In this document: one piece after another, positions 1 to 10,400 of the stretch
Numbering within the stretch: position 1 is the stretch's first letter
Layout of the letters: each line of letters starts with the position of its first letter
DNA from: Desmodesmus armatus
Taxonomy: Eukaryota > Chlorophyta > Chlorophyceae > Sphaeropleales > Scenedesmaceae
NCBI GenBank assembly: GCA_007449985.2
Contig: VIIQ02000709.1
Coordinates: 186,001-250,000 of the forward strand
Reading direction: 5' to 3'
Length of the DNA: 64,000 nucleotides
Program-made: the position numbers and the translations under genes
The notes under the pieces: model-generated
What the model saw: the letters and a program-made list of their open reading frames with translations, nothing else
The model's database searches: none
Told to the model about the DNA's origin: nothing

Positions 1-514
1 TAGACATGGCTATGGTTGCTCGGCAGGTTCAGCACTCGCCACATGTCATCATGGGCAGTTTCCATGGGCTGTAGCTAGCAGCTGCTATGATCTGCAGATC
101 ATAGCCCAAAAGAATCCAATGCAGGCACTCGCTCGGCAGGTACGGGATGCAATTTTGATGCTGATAAACAATATCATCACTTTATCGTTGTGCACTCAGA
201 CTGTGACAGAAATGTCGTCCGAGGCTCAGCGTCCGAGGCTCAGCGTCACGAACACGCGTGGTTGACCAAGACACGTTCCGTTTGTGCCCGCTGTTTCACA
301 GGGAGGTCGATGTTTCCGCCCTACCGCACGGGTAAACGGGCCCGTTCAGCATCAGACAGTCCAAGATGAGCTTGAGGTTGCGTTCAACACCTTGTCAGAC
401 AGTCGCAGCCCCTGTCTGCCTGCGGCGGAGTGCCAGAGTAAGTGCATTGCAGGCTCACCTCAGCAATCCCTATTGGTGCTGCACAGTTTGTCTCATCTGT
501 GCTGCTGTACCTTC
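1..514. other. 5' region without a confident gene
   Basis: No convincing coding exon is visible. A short direct repeat (GTCCGAGGCTCAGCGTC) occurs twice around 216-246. The stretch ends in a good 3' splice site (TACCTTCAG) at about 514, so it probably holds upstream exon, UTR or intron sequence of the next gene. Confidence 0.4.
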
Positions 515-3500
515 AGGGATGTGTCCTCAGGCAGGGGCAAGCCCGGCGGGCTGCTGGTAGGTCGGGAGGCAGCCAGACAGCCACCACAGGCTCTGACACC
601 TGGAGCAGCAGCGAAGGGGGCTCTGAGTCAGACAATAGTGACGTAGAGGCCAGCAGTGGCGGCAGGGGCCACGGCCACGGCAACAGGCGGGCGAGCACGC
701 AGCAGCAGCAGAATGCAGGCGGGGGGCAGCAGCAAGGTGTGGGCGCAAGCGGCTATCGCTCGGGCGCAGCAGGCGCTGCAGCGGCAGCGGCAGTGGCAGC
801 ACCAGAGCCTGACCAGGGGAGACTACATCAGCCCTATTCCCACTTCTTCTGGTCTTGCAGTCAGCTCAAGCCCCAACACGTACCGCGCATTGCACTCGGG
901 CTGTGCACAGACATTCCCGCACTCCACAGCATGAATGGCAGCTGCTCAATCAAGGTGCTGTTCCAGAAGCACCCTGCTGACTGGGATATTGGAGAGTACA
1001 TCTTGCAGCATACTGTCATGCAGCAGCAAGAGCAGCTGCAGGCCTCGGGCAATGCAGCGGGCAGCACAAGCAGCAGTCAGGTCCTTGGACCGTACAACGC
1101 TACAGTGATGCTCAAGAATGGCAACACTGCAAGGATGACTGGGTTGCCGCTGGCAAGCATCCGCCAGTCTCTTGAATGTGATGGACACACTCATGTCATG
1201 ATCCTCACCGAACGGGTGCGTAGTCACAAATGCTGTCAGTGATGGCTGCAAAGAAAGTTTGGGTCCCGTGTGTTCGTGCTTGCCAGGATGCCGTGTTTGC
1301 ACTGTCAAAGTCGATCAGGTGGAGTGACTCAAAAAGGCAAGCAACTTTGCACATGCTTGCATGTTGGCTGACTCAGCAGAGAGGTGGTAAAACCTGATGC
1401 TGAGCCGTGTCGTATGTTGTTTTATGCAGCTCTCCAGCAACCATGGGCCGTGCTTTCTGCTGCACACCATGCCTGCCAGGAGCGGCTCTCCTGAGCTGGG
1501 CAACGAGACTTCAACGAGCTTCTCTCACAGCATCACACGTGCTGGTGAGGGCCCAGGACTGCAGGTCTTCCCTGGCAGTGTCTCAGAGGTGCAACAGGTG
1601 AGAGCTTGAGTGCCACTCAAGCGTTATCAAATGACAGCAGTAGGGTTTTAGCACTGGTACAAAACCAGTCGAAAGCCTTGCCAAGGCACAGGTTTCCTGT
1701 TGACGGCATGACACCACTGCAAGCGAACATTGTCGATTTGCAGCAAACTCCCATGTCGCATATACAGGTAATGCATACAGTGCCACAGCATCAACGTTGC
1801 ACTGGCAACCAGTTGCTGTCTATAGTCTCCAGAACCAGCTTGGAACAGGATGTGGTCAGGACAGATTGCCCACAAATGCAAGCAACAATGTGGTGTTTTT
1901 TTGCTGTGCAGCCTGCTACAATCACCAAGAACAACAGCAAAGTCCAGTTCAGCATCCCCAAGCCGCTGATTTTGTCACAGTTGCCGGCCATCAAAACTCC
2001 CTCTGTCCAAGTGATGCTAATTCTGTGTGATTGCTTAGGTGAGCCACTCACAGAAGCTGGTAGTACATCATGAAACCAGCACAGGTCCCCCGTCTAGGTT
2101 ATTCGCCTTGTGACAACAGGGGGATGGTTGAATAAACCATGTGGCACATGTGTTGGACAGCAAAGCACACTGTGTAGTCAGCTGATGCCTTGAATTGATG
2201 GCCATACAGGGCAGCCTTGCAAGGCCAATTGGCAAGATCAGTATGTAACTTGCAGTGTGCTGTGATTGTAACATATGCAAGGCCAACAACAACACTGCCT
2301 GCATGCCCAAACACACTGTGCATGGCACGCACTGATGCTTTGCAGGGCAACAGGTGCAGCAATGGCAGGTTCCAGCTGTGCATACGTCGCGCAGTCATCG
2401 GATTGCTGTCAGCAAGTCCCATGATCTGGCCGAGTACGTCGGCCGCCCCGTTGCCACAGCCTCCCTCTCGCATGACGCCACCCAGGGCATCAGGCTGACA
2501 CTCACACTGGCACCAACAGCAGATGACCCAGCAGCCGTTGTTGCAGCAGACGGGCCAGCCACAGTACCAGCAGCAGCAGCACCCACCCTGCATGCAGCTG
2601 GTGTCCCTGCAGCGGCAGTTGGCCTGCTGCCTGCAGCTGGCACACCAGCAGCGCCCCATTCTGAAGCAGCAGACAGTGGCGTGCGGTCAGCAGCAGCTGC
2701 AGCAGCAGCAAGTGCATTGGCAGATGCCCCAGCAGCACCACAATACCTACAGCCAGGTAGGGAGGAGTCAGCCAGCCAGCCCAGTGTGGCTCCCCCACAG
2801 CCCCAGCCTGTCCTGTCAGCAAAGAGGCCTGCAGAACAGCTAGAGGAGGGCGAGCAGCAAGGTGAGGGCAGCATTGCTGCAGCAGCGGCCACCACGGCGG
2901 AGTTGCTGTCAGCAGCCGCAGAGCAACCACCTGCCCTACCCATCAAGAAGCCTAGGTTGCAGCTGCCGCAGCTGCGCCTGTTGCGGCAACCGTCTGCTGG
3001 TGCCTATGGTGCCCCAGGCAGTCCCAACAACCTGTGCCTCATTACACCTCAAGCTGCCACTGCTACTGCTACTGCCAGTCTGAATGAAGCTGCATGCGCA
3101 ACACTGGCCACCCCAGCAGCAACAGGCGACACCTGCATCCCAATGCAGGTTGATCCACCAGCTCCGCAGCAGCAGCAGCAGCCTCCTGTTGCTGAACCCC
3201 AGCAGCGGCCTCAGCAGCTACAGCAGCAGCAGGAGCCAGGGGGGCAGTCCGGGGCTGCAGCGATCCTCCCCCATGTCCCACCAGTGCTGCCAGGCTGCAG
3301 GGCCAGCCACACAGCAGTGACTCCCGTGCAGCTGCCCGGTGCTGCTGTGGTGCCACCAGCCTGGGCAGCTGCTGCAGTGGCAGCTGTTGCTGTGCCAGCA
3401 GCACTGTCGCCAGCGGCTATTGCAGCAGCACCCAGACTGTCCGCCGCAACAGCACCACCCGATGTCCATGTCAAGCAGGAGGCGCCTGCACCAACCCCAG

Positions 3501-4040
3501 TGCTGACATCTCCAGCCCCAGCAGCTGCAGCAGTGGGTTGTGGGTGTTCAAGTGGTGGCCGAGTGCCACCACCACCACCACCACCACCAGCAGCAGCAGC
3601 AGCGGCAGCAGCAGTAGCAGCAGCAGCGCCCAGTACCCCATTCAAGCAGGAGGCTTGCGTCCAGGCGCCCACACTGACACCAGCACCTATGCTTGCAGCC
3701 CCTGCAGCAACTGGTGTGCGCCCTGTGAACCCCACAGGTCACAATCCCTCAGCGGCAGTCCCACCAGCCCCTGCAGCAGCTGCCGCGGGTTCTGTCAATG
3801 CAGGTCACAATGCCTCGGCAGCAGTCCCACCAGCAGCAGCACGGCCAGCTCCTGCAGTGGTGAAGCAGGAGGTTGAGCTGGTAGACCTCACTGCTGCCTC
3901 AGATGATGGGGATGATGAGGACGAGCAGCAGCCACCAGTACCCCGCACTAGCAAGCCTGCAGCATCAAGGCATGCAGCACCACCTAGGACTCCCACACCT
4001 GCACTGCTTGCACCCCCGCAGCAGGGTGCTCCAGCTGGCG

Positions 4041-4074
<34 letters not shown>

Positions 4075-4162
4075 GGTGGCAGCACCAGCACCAGCAGCAC
4101 TAGCCTTTGTGGACCTTGCTCCTGCTGCGGCAGCCCAGCCACAGCAGCTGCCGGCGGGCTGA
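515..4162 (+). CDS. Gln/Ala-rich protein with SUMO-acceptor and SUMO-interaction motifs
   Basis: Not recognised as a known family. Coding pieces are about 515-1216 (perhaps with an intron near 739-859), 1428-1600, a less certain exon near 1912-1983, and a long last exon from about 2346 to the TGA at 4160-4162. The N-terminal part has an acidic Ser/Asp patch (SESDNSDVEASS). The long exon is dominated by Ala, Pro and Gln runs. It contains three psi-K-x-E motifs, VKQE at 3470, FKQE at 3641 and VKQE at 3860. The last is followed at once by a hydrophobic core VELVDL and a long Asp/Glu stretch, the usual form of a SUMO-interaction motif. No SP-RING, PINIT or SAP domain is visible, so I do not call it a SUMO ligase. 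A nuclear or chromatin protein is an inference. The true start and the exon joins before 2346 are uncertain. Confidence 0.55.
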
Positions 4163-4893
4163 TGCTGCCAGATGCCCGCAGTCTTGAGCAGATGGAGCTG
4201 CAGCTGGGGCGCCTGATGACGTCAGGTCTGCAGGGCCTGCTGCCGGATGCTCAGTACTGCAGGCTGCTGGACCAGCTGCGGGTGGCCTTTGACCCCCTGC
4301 GGCTGGCAGCAGCGGTGGACCCAGGGCAGCAGGAGCGGCTGGAGCTGATGTACGCATATGTACAGGCAGCAGTGAGGATGGGCAGGCTGGACAGGGTGGT
4401 GGACGCGATTAAGTCCCTGTTGCTGTTGCATGCAGGGCTGGCGGGGCCATGGTTGTGGAGTAAAGGATTTGCAGGGTGCCTTTCAACAGTTGGAGTGCCA
4501 GGCTGCCAAGGGAAGCTGTGCGCTGCTGGCGCATATGTACATGCTTTGCCCCGGGCGGTGAGCCACTGCGAATCCCCTGACACGTGTGGGGCTGGGCTGC
4601 ATGTGTGGAGTGCAAGGTGGGGAAGTGCACCGCTGGCAGGCTGCTGCAGGCTCATGTTGTTGTCCCGGGTTTGTAGGTCATGCACCAAATTAGGACTCGT
4701 AATGGTGGTCCTGCTAGTGTATACTAAGATTTTTTTTGCGCGTGAAGGTGGGCGCTGCAAGGCAGGCAACAACTTGCAGCCCATTGTTGTGTCTCGGCTG
4801 TACAACATTCTGAGCCTGGGCCACAACTGGCAGGCTAGGACCCTGCGGATGTTGGGTGTCATTCAGCCGGTCACAAAAAGCAATGCGGTTTGA
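4162..4893 (+). CDS. possible C-terminal continuation of the preceding gene, in another frame
   Basis: The previous reading frame ends in TGATG, where the stop overlaps an ATG in another frame. The new frame encodes a plausible helical, Leu-rich segment over its first 90 or so residues (LEQMELQLGRLMTSGLQG, then LRVAFDPLRLAAAVDP and VQAAVRMGRLDRVVDAIK). This is unlike the low-complexity sequence before it. After about 4440 the frame stays open but looks like intron or UTR. It may be the real C-terminus reached through an unseen intron or an indel in the repeat-rich sequence, or a separate short reading frame. No family recognised. Confidence 0.3.
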   Translation: MLPDARSLEQMELQLGRLMTSGLQGLLPDAQYCRLLDQLRVAFDPLRLAAAVDPGQQERLELMYAYVQAAVRMGRLDRVVDAIKSLLLLHAGLAGPWLWSKGFAGCLSTVGVPGCQGKLCAAGAYVHALPRAVSHCESPDTCGAGLHVWSARWGSAPLAGCCRLMLLSRVCRSCTKLGLVMVVLLVYTKIFFAREGGRCKAGNNLQPIVVSRLYNILSLGHNWQARTLRMLGVIQPVTKSNAV

Positions 4894-7427
4894 GCACGCA
4901 TTGTGTCGTGTTGTCAGTTGGTTCTCAAGCAATGTGTTGAAAAGAGGCAGGCTAGTAGGTCTGCCAATTACACAACGTCGGCGTGTGGTTTCGTCCTTGC
5001 TCAAGGGACTCATCAGATGGCATGCAGAGCAGCCATGACCACAGCTGACAGTTTCGATGACGACTTGATAGTGTTGATCGCGTTGGACGCACCGCACAAC
5101 ACAGCGTTCTTCATTGGTCGACCGCATCTCTGACGTGGAGAGCTGCAATATGCATTCAGTGCGCGCTGGTGATTATTACAGTCCAACGCTTTGCTTCAAA
5201 ATGTTGTCAGCCGGACAACGACGTTTTGGCGGGCTCAGTGGGGGCGCGGCAACCGCACACAGCCGGCGTTGGCTGTGTCGCACAGCCGGCGTTCGAGCTC
5301 TTGAGTGCATGTGCAGGTAAATGAGTTCGCGGAGAAATTTGCAGTATGTGTTGTACCGATCAAGGGTGTTCGGCCTGGCCCGGGCGACCCCGGCGATGTT
5401 GTACGATCAGGAGTTGGCTGCATACTTGCAATGGTGTGCTAATTTCGCGGATCATGTTTGTCTCATTCGGACTAGAAGCGAGAGACAGGGTGGTAGGATT
5501 GGCACTGGTGACAGAAGCAGAGACCCCAGTTCCACGCCGGGTCACCCAGTCAACAGTGTTGGAGCTGGGGACAGCTTGTGCCGGTGTCCAGCTGATCAGG
5601 ATCCACTTTGATTATTATATACGGAGGAAGTCTAGCTGTAGTGGCATATCACCCCTAGCTACATACATAATTGTATAGCATGTTAGCAGCCGGGGCTACC
5701 CTTGACTCTGCTCACGCGACTGGTTCACCAAGTCTGCTTGCAACTGAAGCCAAATCAATGCGTTGCTGGAATTTGTGTGACAGCAACAGTGCAACACCCA
5801 TTATTGGTTTGCACACACGCTTTCATGTATGAGGGGTTGCAGCCTAGGCGGAGTTGCTGCTGGTGCCAACGGTTGTGCTGCAATCCATTGCTATCAAGTT
5901 CAAGCGGTCGCAGTCAACTGCAGTTCCAACACGGACCTTCAAAGGAAACTGGCGCCCCGAGCTCCTAGGCGCTTTACAAGGTGTGCTTGCCGTGTCGACC
6001 ATGCAGCACTATCAGTAGTAATACAGTTGCAGCATCACGTGGCGTTGTGCTATGGCATGTCAAATGCCTGACGCGGCACCGCTGTCGGCGCAATTTGATG
6101 ATCACACAGCAGTGATGTTTACATGTGTAGTTGGCAGATGCTTCTGGTTACATCAGTTCGCAAGGTTAGAAGAAACTGTCAGGCTGACATGTACATATCA
6201 GAGACACGACAATCATTGATTGCCTGTGCCGACGGTCTTGTACAGTGCTAATTTGGGCTGGCAGACTGCACCTCCAGCAAAGGATTTCAACATTTGCAAT
6301 GCCTTGCATTGGGTCACCCTCAGACATATATGCCGTGTATGAAGGCACCACTATCGCTTTTTGTACTAATCGGCAGTTGCTGGCTGAGCCTAGGCGAGCA
6401 CCGTAAGGCACTGTGTGTCCTTTGAATGTCGGGTGTGCAAGCCAGGTGCAGTGATCGATTGGCGGTGTATTGGCTCAGGCATTCTCGCACCCAATGCTGA
6501 ATTGCAACTGTCAGCGCTAGTGTTGCCGTGCTGGCCAATGACCAGGGCCAGCATCCATTCAACTTTGACGTCACTGATTACGACAGGGGTCTCACACATG
6601 CACACGGTCTGATCTAATGCCAACTACAGGGAAGTGTGTCTGTAGTCAGGCTACTTCTACTGACAGCATCCACTTGGCGCATATTGGTAAGCAAAGCATC
6701 TTGGTGCATCAAGGCTGCACAGTTATTGCACCTTAAATGCGCCCCTCCGGAGTGCTGGGTGCATCACACCCACAGCAGTCTGCAACATCACAGCTAACTG
6801 CTTTGGGATTCTCAAGGAGGCATGGACTCCAACTCCACTTCCTGGTCACACCGCCGTCCATACAAACTCCATGTTGCATTAATTTCAGGACAGACAGACA
6901 CCCTCCCTGTGGGGCAGCTGAGCCACCCCAGCCACTGTCCCAATGGTACACGCAAGCACGTACCACATACCCTTCTGTACCAACTATGCCTTAGTCACAT
7001 GCGCTACCCTCACACAACTCTCCTTATTGCCAACTTCTCTATTGCCAACTTCTCTAGAACACCTGACAACACCGCTATGACAATATAGGCCCCGTCAGGC
7101 CCTTTCAATTCCACCTGGGTGTCATGGCCTCAGTGCCAGGCCTTACCAGTGGCTGCTTACCACACAGTCAGGCCCCAAGGCTGCTGCTGGGTGCTGCTGC
7201 TGCCAGCACCTGACATGTCCTCTTCAGCTCCTCCGCTGTGGCTGCTGCTGTCGCTGCTGCTGCTCCAGCAGCGCAGTGTGCACCGCGCTGCTGGCTCTCC
7301 CCGCCAAGCGTGCTGCTTATTTGGCTGAACGCACCCCACACACCTGTAGCGCCACGAGCAGCTGCTGACACAGCTGCTGTTGACCCAGGCTGCTGGCTGT
7401 CCAACTTACCTTCCTCATTTCCGTCCC
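4894..7427. other. intergenic stretch, no supported gene
   Basis: Only short reading frames with no recognisable domain are present on either strand. The part from about 7120 to 7420 is rich in CTG and may hold the last exon or exons of the minus-strand LOTUS gene: a strong donor (AAG then GTAAGT, minus strand) lies near 7410. If it is used, that gene continues below 7428. Nothing else stands out between 4900 and 7100. Confidence 0.4.
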
Positions 7428-10400
7428 CTACTGCTGCTGCTGCCCTGGCATGGGAGGCTGAGGCTGGCCATACCCTGGAAAGCTTGAGTAGGCCCCAGCC
7501 CCCTGCTGCTGCTGGTAGGGGTACTGACCTCCTGCTGGGTAGTTGCCATAGCCACCCTGATAGCCACCCCACCCTGACGCCGCCCCATACATCCCTGCCT
7601 GTGCCTGCTGACCCTGCTGCTGGGCTGTGTTCGTCCCGGCAGCAGCAGCAGCAGCAGGGGCTGCTGCTGCTGCTCCTGCTGCTGCTCCTGCTCCTGCTGC
7701 TGCACCAGCAGTAGCTCCGTCAGGTGGAGGGGGGTCTGCTGGTGTGGGTGGCACCCAACCCCCAGCACCGGCAGTCCCAGTAGCAGCAGCAGCAGTGGCA
7801 CCTGCTGCCCCTGACTGCTGCTGCTGCTGGTAATACATCATCTGCTGCTGGTACCAAGCCTGGTACTCCTGGTACCACTTCCTGTATGCCTCTGCATCAG
7901 CAGCACTCGGCTGCTGACAACCCTGCCACTGCTGCTGCCCCGCCGCTGCTGTTGCTGCTGCTGCTCCTGCTGCTGCCCCGGGTATCCACCACCACCAGCA
8001 GCAGCAGCAGCAGAACCTGCCTGCCCTGCTGCTTGGCCTTGCTGCTGCTGGGCCATCAGCTGCTGCTGGTACTGCTGGTAAGCAGCAGCGTTCTGTTGGT
8101 ACTGTGGGTTCCCAGCGGCTGCAGGCTTCTGCACCCCTGCTGCACCCTGACCCCAAGCACCCGCCTGCTGATGTCCCTGCCCCTGCTGCTGCTGGCCCTG
8201 CTGCTGCTGTTGCGCATACTGCTGGTAGTACTGCTGATACTGCTGGTACTGTTGGTAGTATGCTGCAGCGTCCGTTCCTGTTGCCCCTGCCGCTGGTGCT
8301 GCTGCTGGAGGGGCGGCAGGGGGTGCAGGCTGTCCGCCAACCCCTGCTGCCTTAGCTTGGCCTTGTGCCGGGGTCGCCACAGCACCACCATACCCTTGGG
8401 CCCCTGCTGCTGCTGCAGCTGCTGCCTGGTTAGGATATTGCCAAGGGTTGTTGGCACCAGCTCCCTGTGCACCACCTGGCCCAGCAGCAGCACCAGCAGT
8501 TTGTCCTGCCTGTGCTCCCTGTTGCTGGCCTGCTGCATTGCTGCCGGCAGCAGCAGCAGCAGCAGAAGGCCTGGGGCCTGCAGGAGGGGGTGGCTGCTGG
8601 AAGCCTGCATGACCATACCCCTGCTGAGGTGGCGGCTGCTGCTGAGGCTGCTGCTGCTGCTGCTGTGCCCCGTACGGCACCTGCTGCTGCTGTCCGGATA
8701 GCCCCCACTCTGCCTGTTGTCTGGCCCACCATACCCGCCCTGCTGTCCACCAGCCTGGCCCGCTGCTGGCTGCTGCTGTGGCTGCTGCTGCTGCTGCTGG
8801 GATCCCATGTAAGTAGGTGCCCTCTGCTGCATCTGCTGCTGCTGAGGGGTGGTTGAGGGAGCAGCACTGGTAGCAGGACCCATACCCTGGGAGGACTGGG
8901 GACCCTGAGGACCCATGGAGGAGCCCCACTGCTGCTGCTGCTGCTGCTGCTGTCCCTGCTGCTGCTGAGGTCCACCAGTGGATGGTGGTCCTGACCCCTG
9001 CTGGCCCCCAGCATCTTGACCCTGCTGCCCCTGCTGCTGCTGGGCCTGCTGCTGCCCAGGACGCTGGTGTCCCTGCTGCTGCTGCTCCTCAATTTTGACG
9101 GGTCCCTTGGCAGTCGTTGCTGCCATCCTGGCTTGTGCAGCAGCAGCTGACTGCTGCTCCTGATTGGCAGGGCTCACAGCTGCCCCACCCTGCTGCATGG
9201 GACCACTAGTGCCCAACCCTGGCAGCACCTGCTGTCCACCTGGCCCACTGGGCCAGCTGCTGGCCCCAGCAGGCCTCATGGCAGCTGAGCTGGCAGGAGT
9301 GATTCCTGGGATCCCTGGAATGCCAGGAATGCCACCCGGCCCACCCGCACCCCCACCACCTCCCACCCCTGCCGTTGTTGCTGTCCCGCCCCTCCTGCCC
9401 CTGCCGCTCCTGCTGCTGCTCCTGCTGCTCCCTGCTCCCCACCCCTGAGTGCAGCTGCTAGGGCGTTGGCTGGGCTCATGCCGGTGAATATTCCCTTGAT
9501 GGCTGTGATGCATTGGCATATGACCTCGTCAGGGAGGTGGCCCCCACTGGCGTTGCCTGCGGCTTGGCAGAGGGCCTTCAGCATGCCGTCAGGCACTGCA
9601 GAGGGCTGCATGCCTAGCTCACCCACAGCCTCTAGCACTGCCTTGATCACATGGGAGTGAACACCCTCGCCGGCAGTGGAAGCAGGACCCTGCTGCTGCT
9701 GCTGCTGCCGCTGTTGCATTTGCGTCTGCTGCTGTTGGGGTGGTGCAGGTTGAGCGGCGGCAGCAGCGGCAGCCTGGTGCGATTGCTGCTGGGGGTATGC
9801 TGACGCCATGGCCTGCTGCTGCTGCTGCATCATGAGCATCTGCTGCTGCTGCTGGTGCTGCTGCTGGGCCATGTGCTGCTGCTGCTGCTGGTGAGGTGGC
9901 TGCTGCTGCTGCTGCGCATCATCTGCTGCTGCTGGTGAGGCGCCATCATGTGTGGAGGGACGTTGCCTCCCCAGCCGGCACCTGCCACCATGCCCTGCTG
10001 CTGCTGCTGCAGCTGCTGCCGTGGCGGCGGCTGTGGCTGCTGCTGCTGCTGCTGTTGTGGAGCAAGCCCTGGCACCACTAGCCCCGGGGGCTGCATCCCA
10101 CCTCCCAGTCCCATCCCCATCCCTCCTGGCCTACCCGCCATCAGCCCCCCTCCAAAACCCAAGGGACCCCCGCCCCCTTCCGCCCCCATTGGCGGCATCG
10201 CCCCTTGGTACCCTGCCACCGCACCAGGCTGGCGGGGTGGTGGTGGCGGCGGCTGCGCTCCCATCATCATACCCCCACCAGCACTACCCCCGCCTGCTGC
10301 CGCTGCCCCATGGTGTGGCGGAGGAGGTGGCTGGCCTGCTGCTGCTGCTCCTGGCTGCGCTTTTGGCGGGAAAACCCTGTGGTTGCGGTCTGTGGTGAAC

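Noticed and set aside
7627..9448. Plus-strand reading frames rich in Ala, Leu and Pro opposite the LOTUS gene tail
   Set aside because: They are antisense readings of CAG runs. The minus strand has the Gln/Tyr-rich protein pattern and splice sites.
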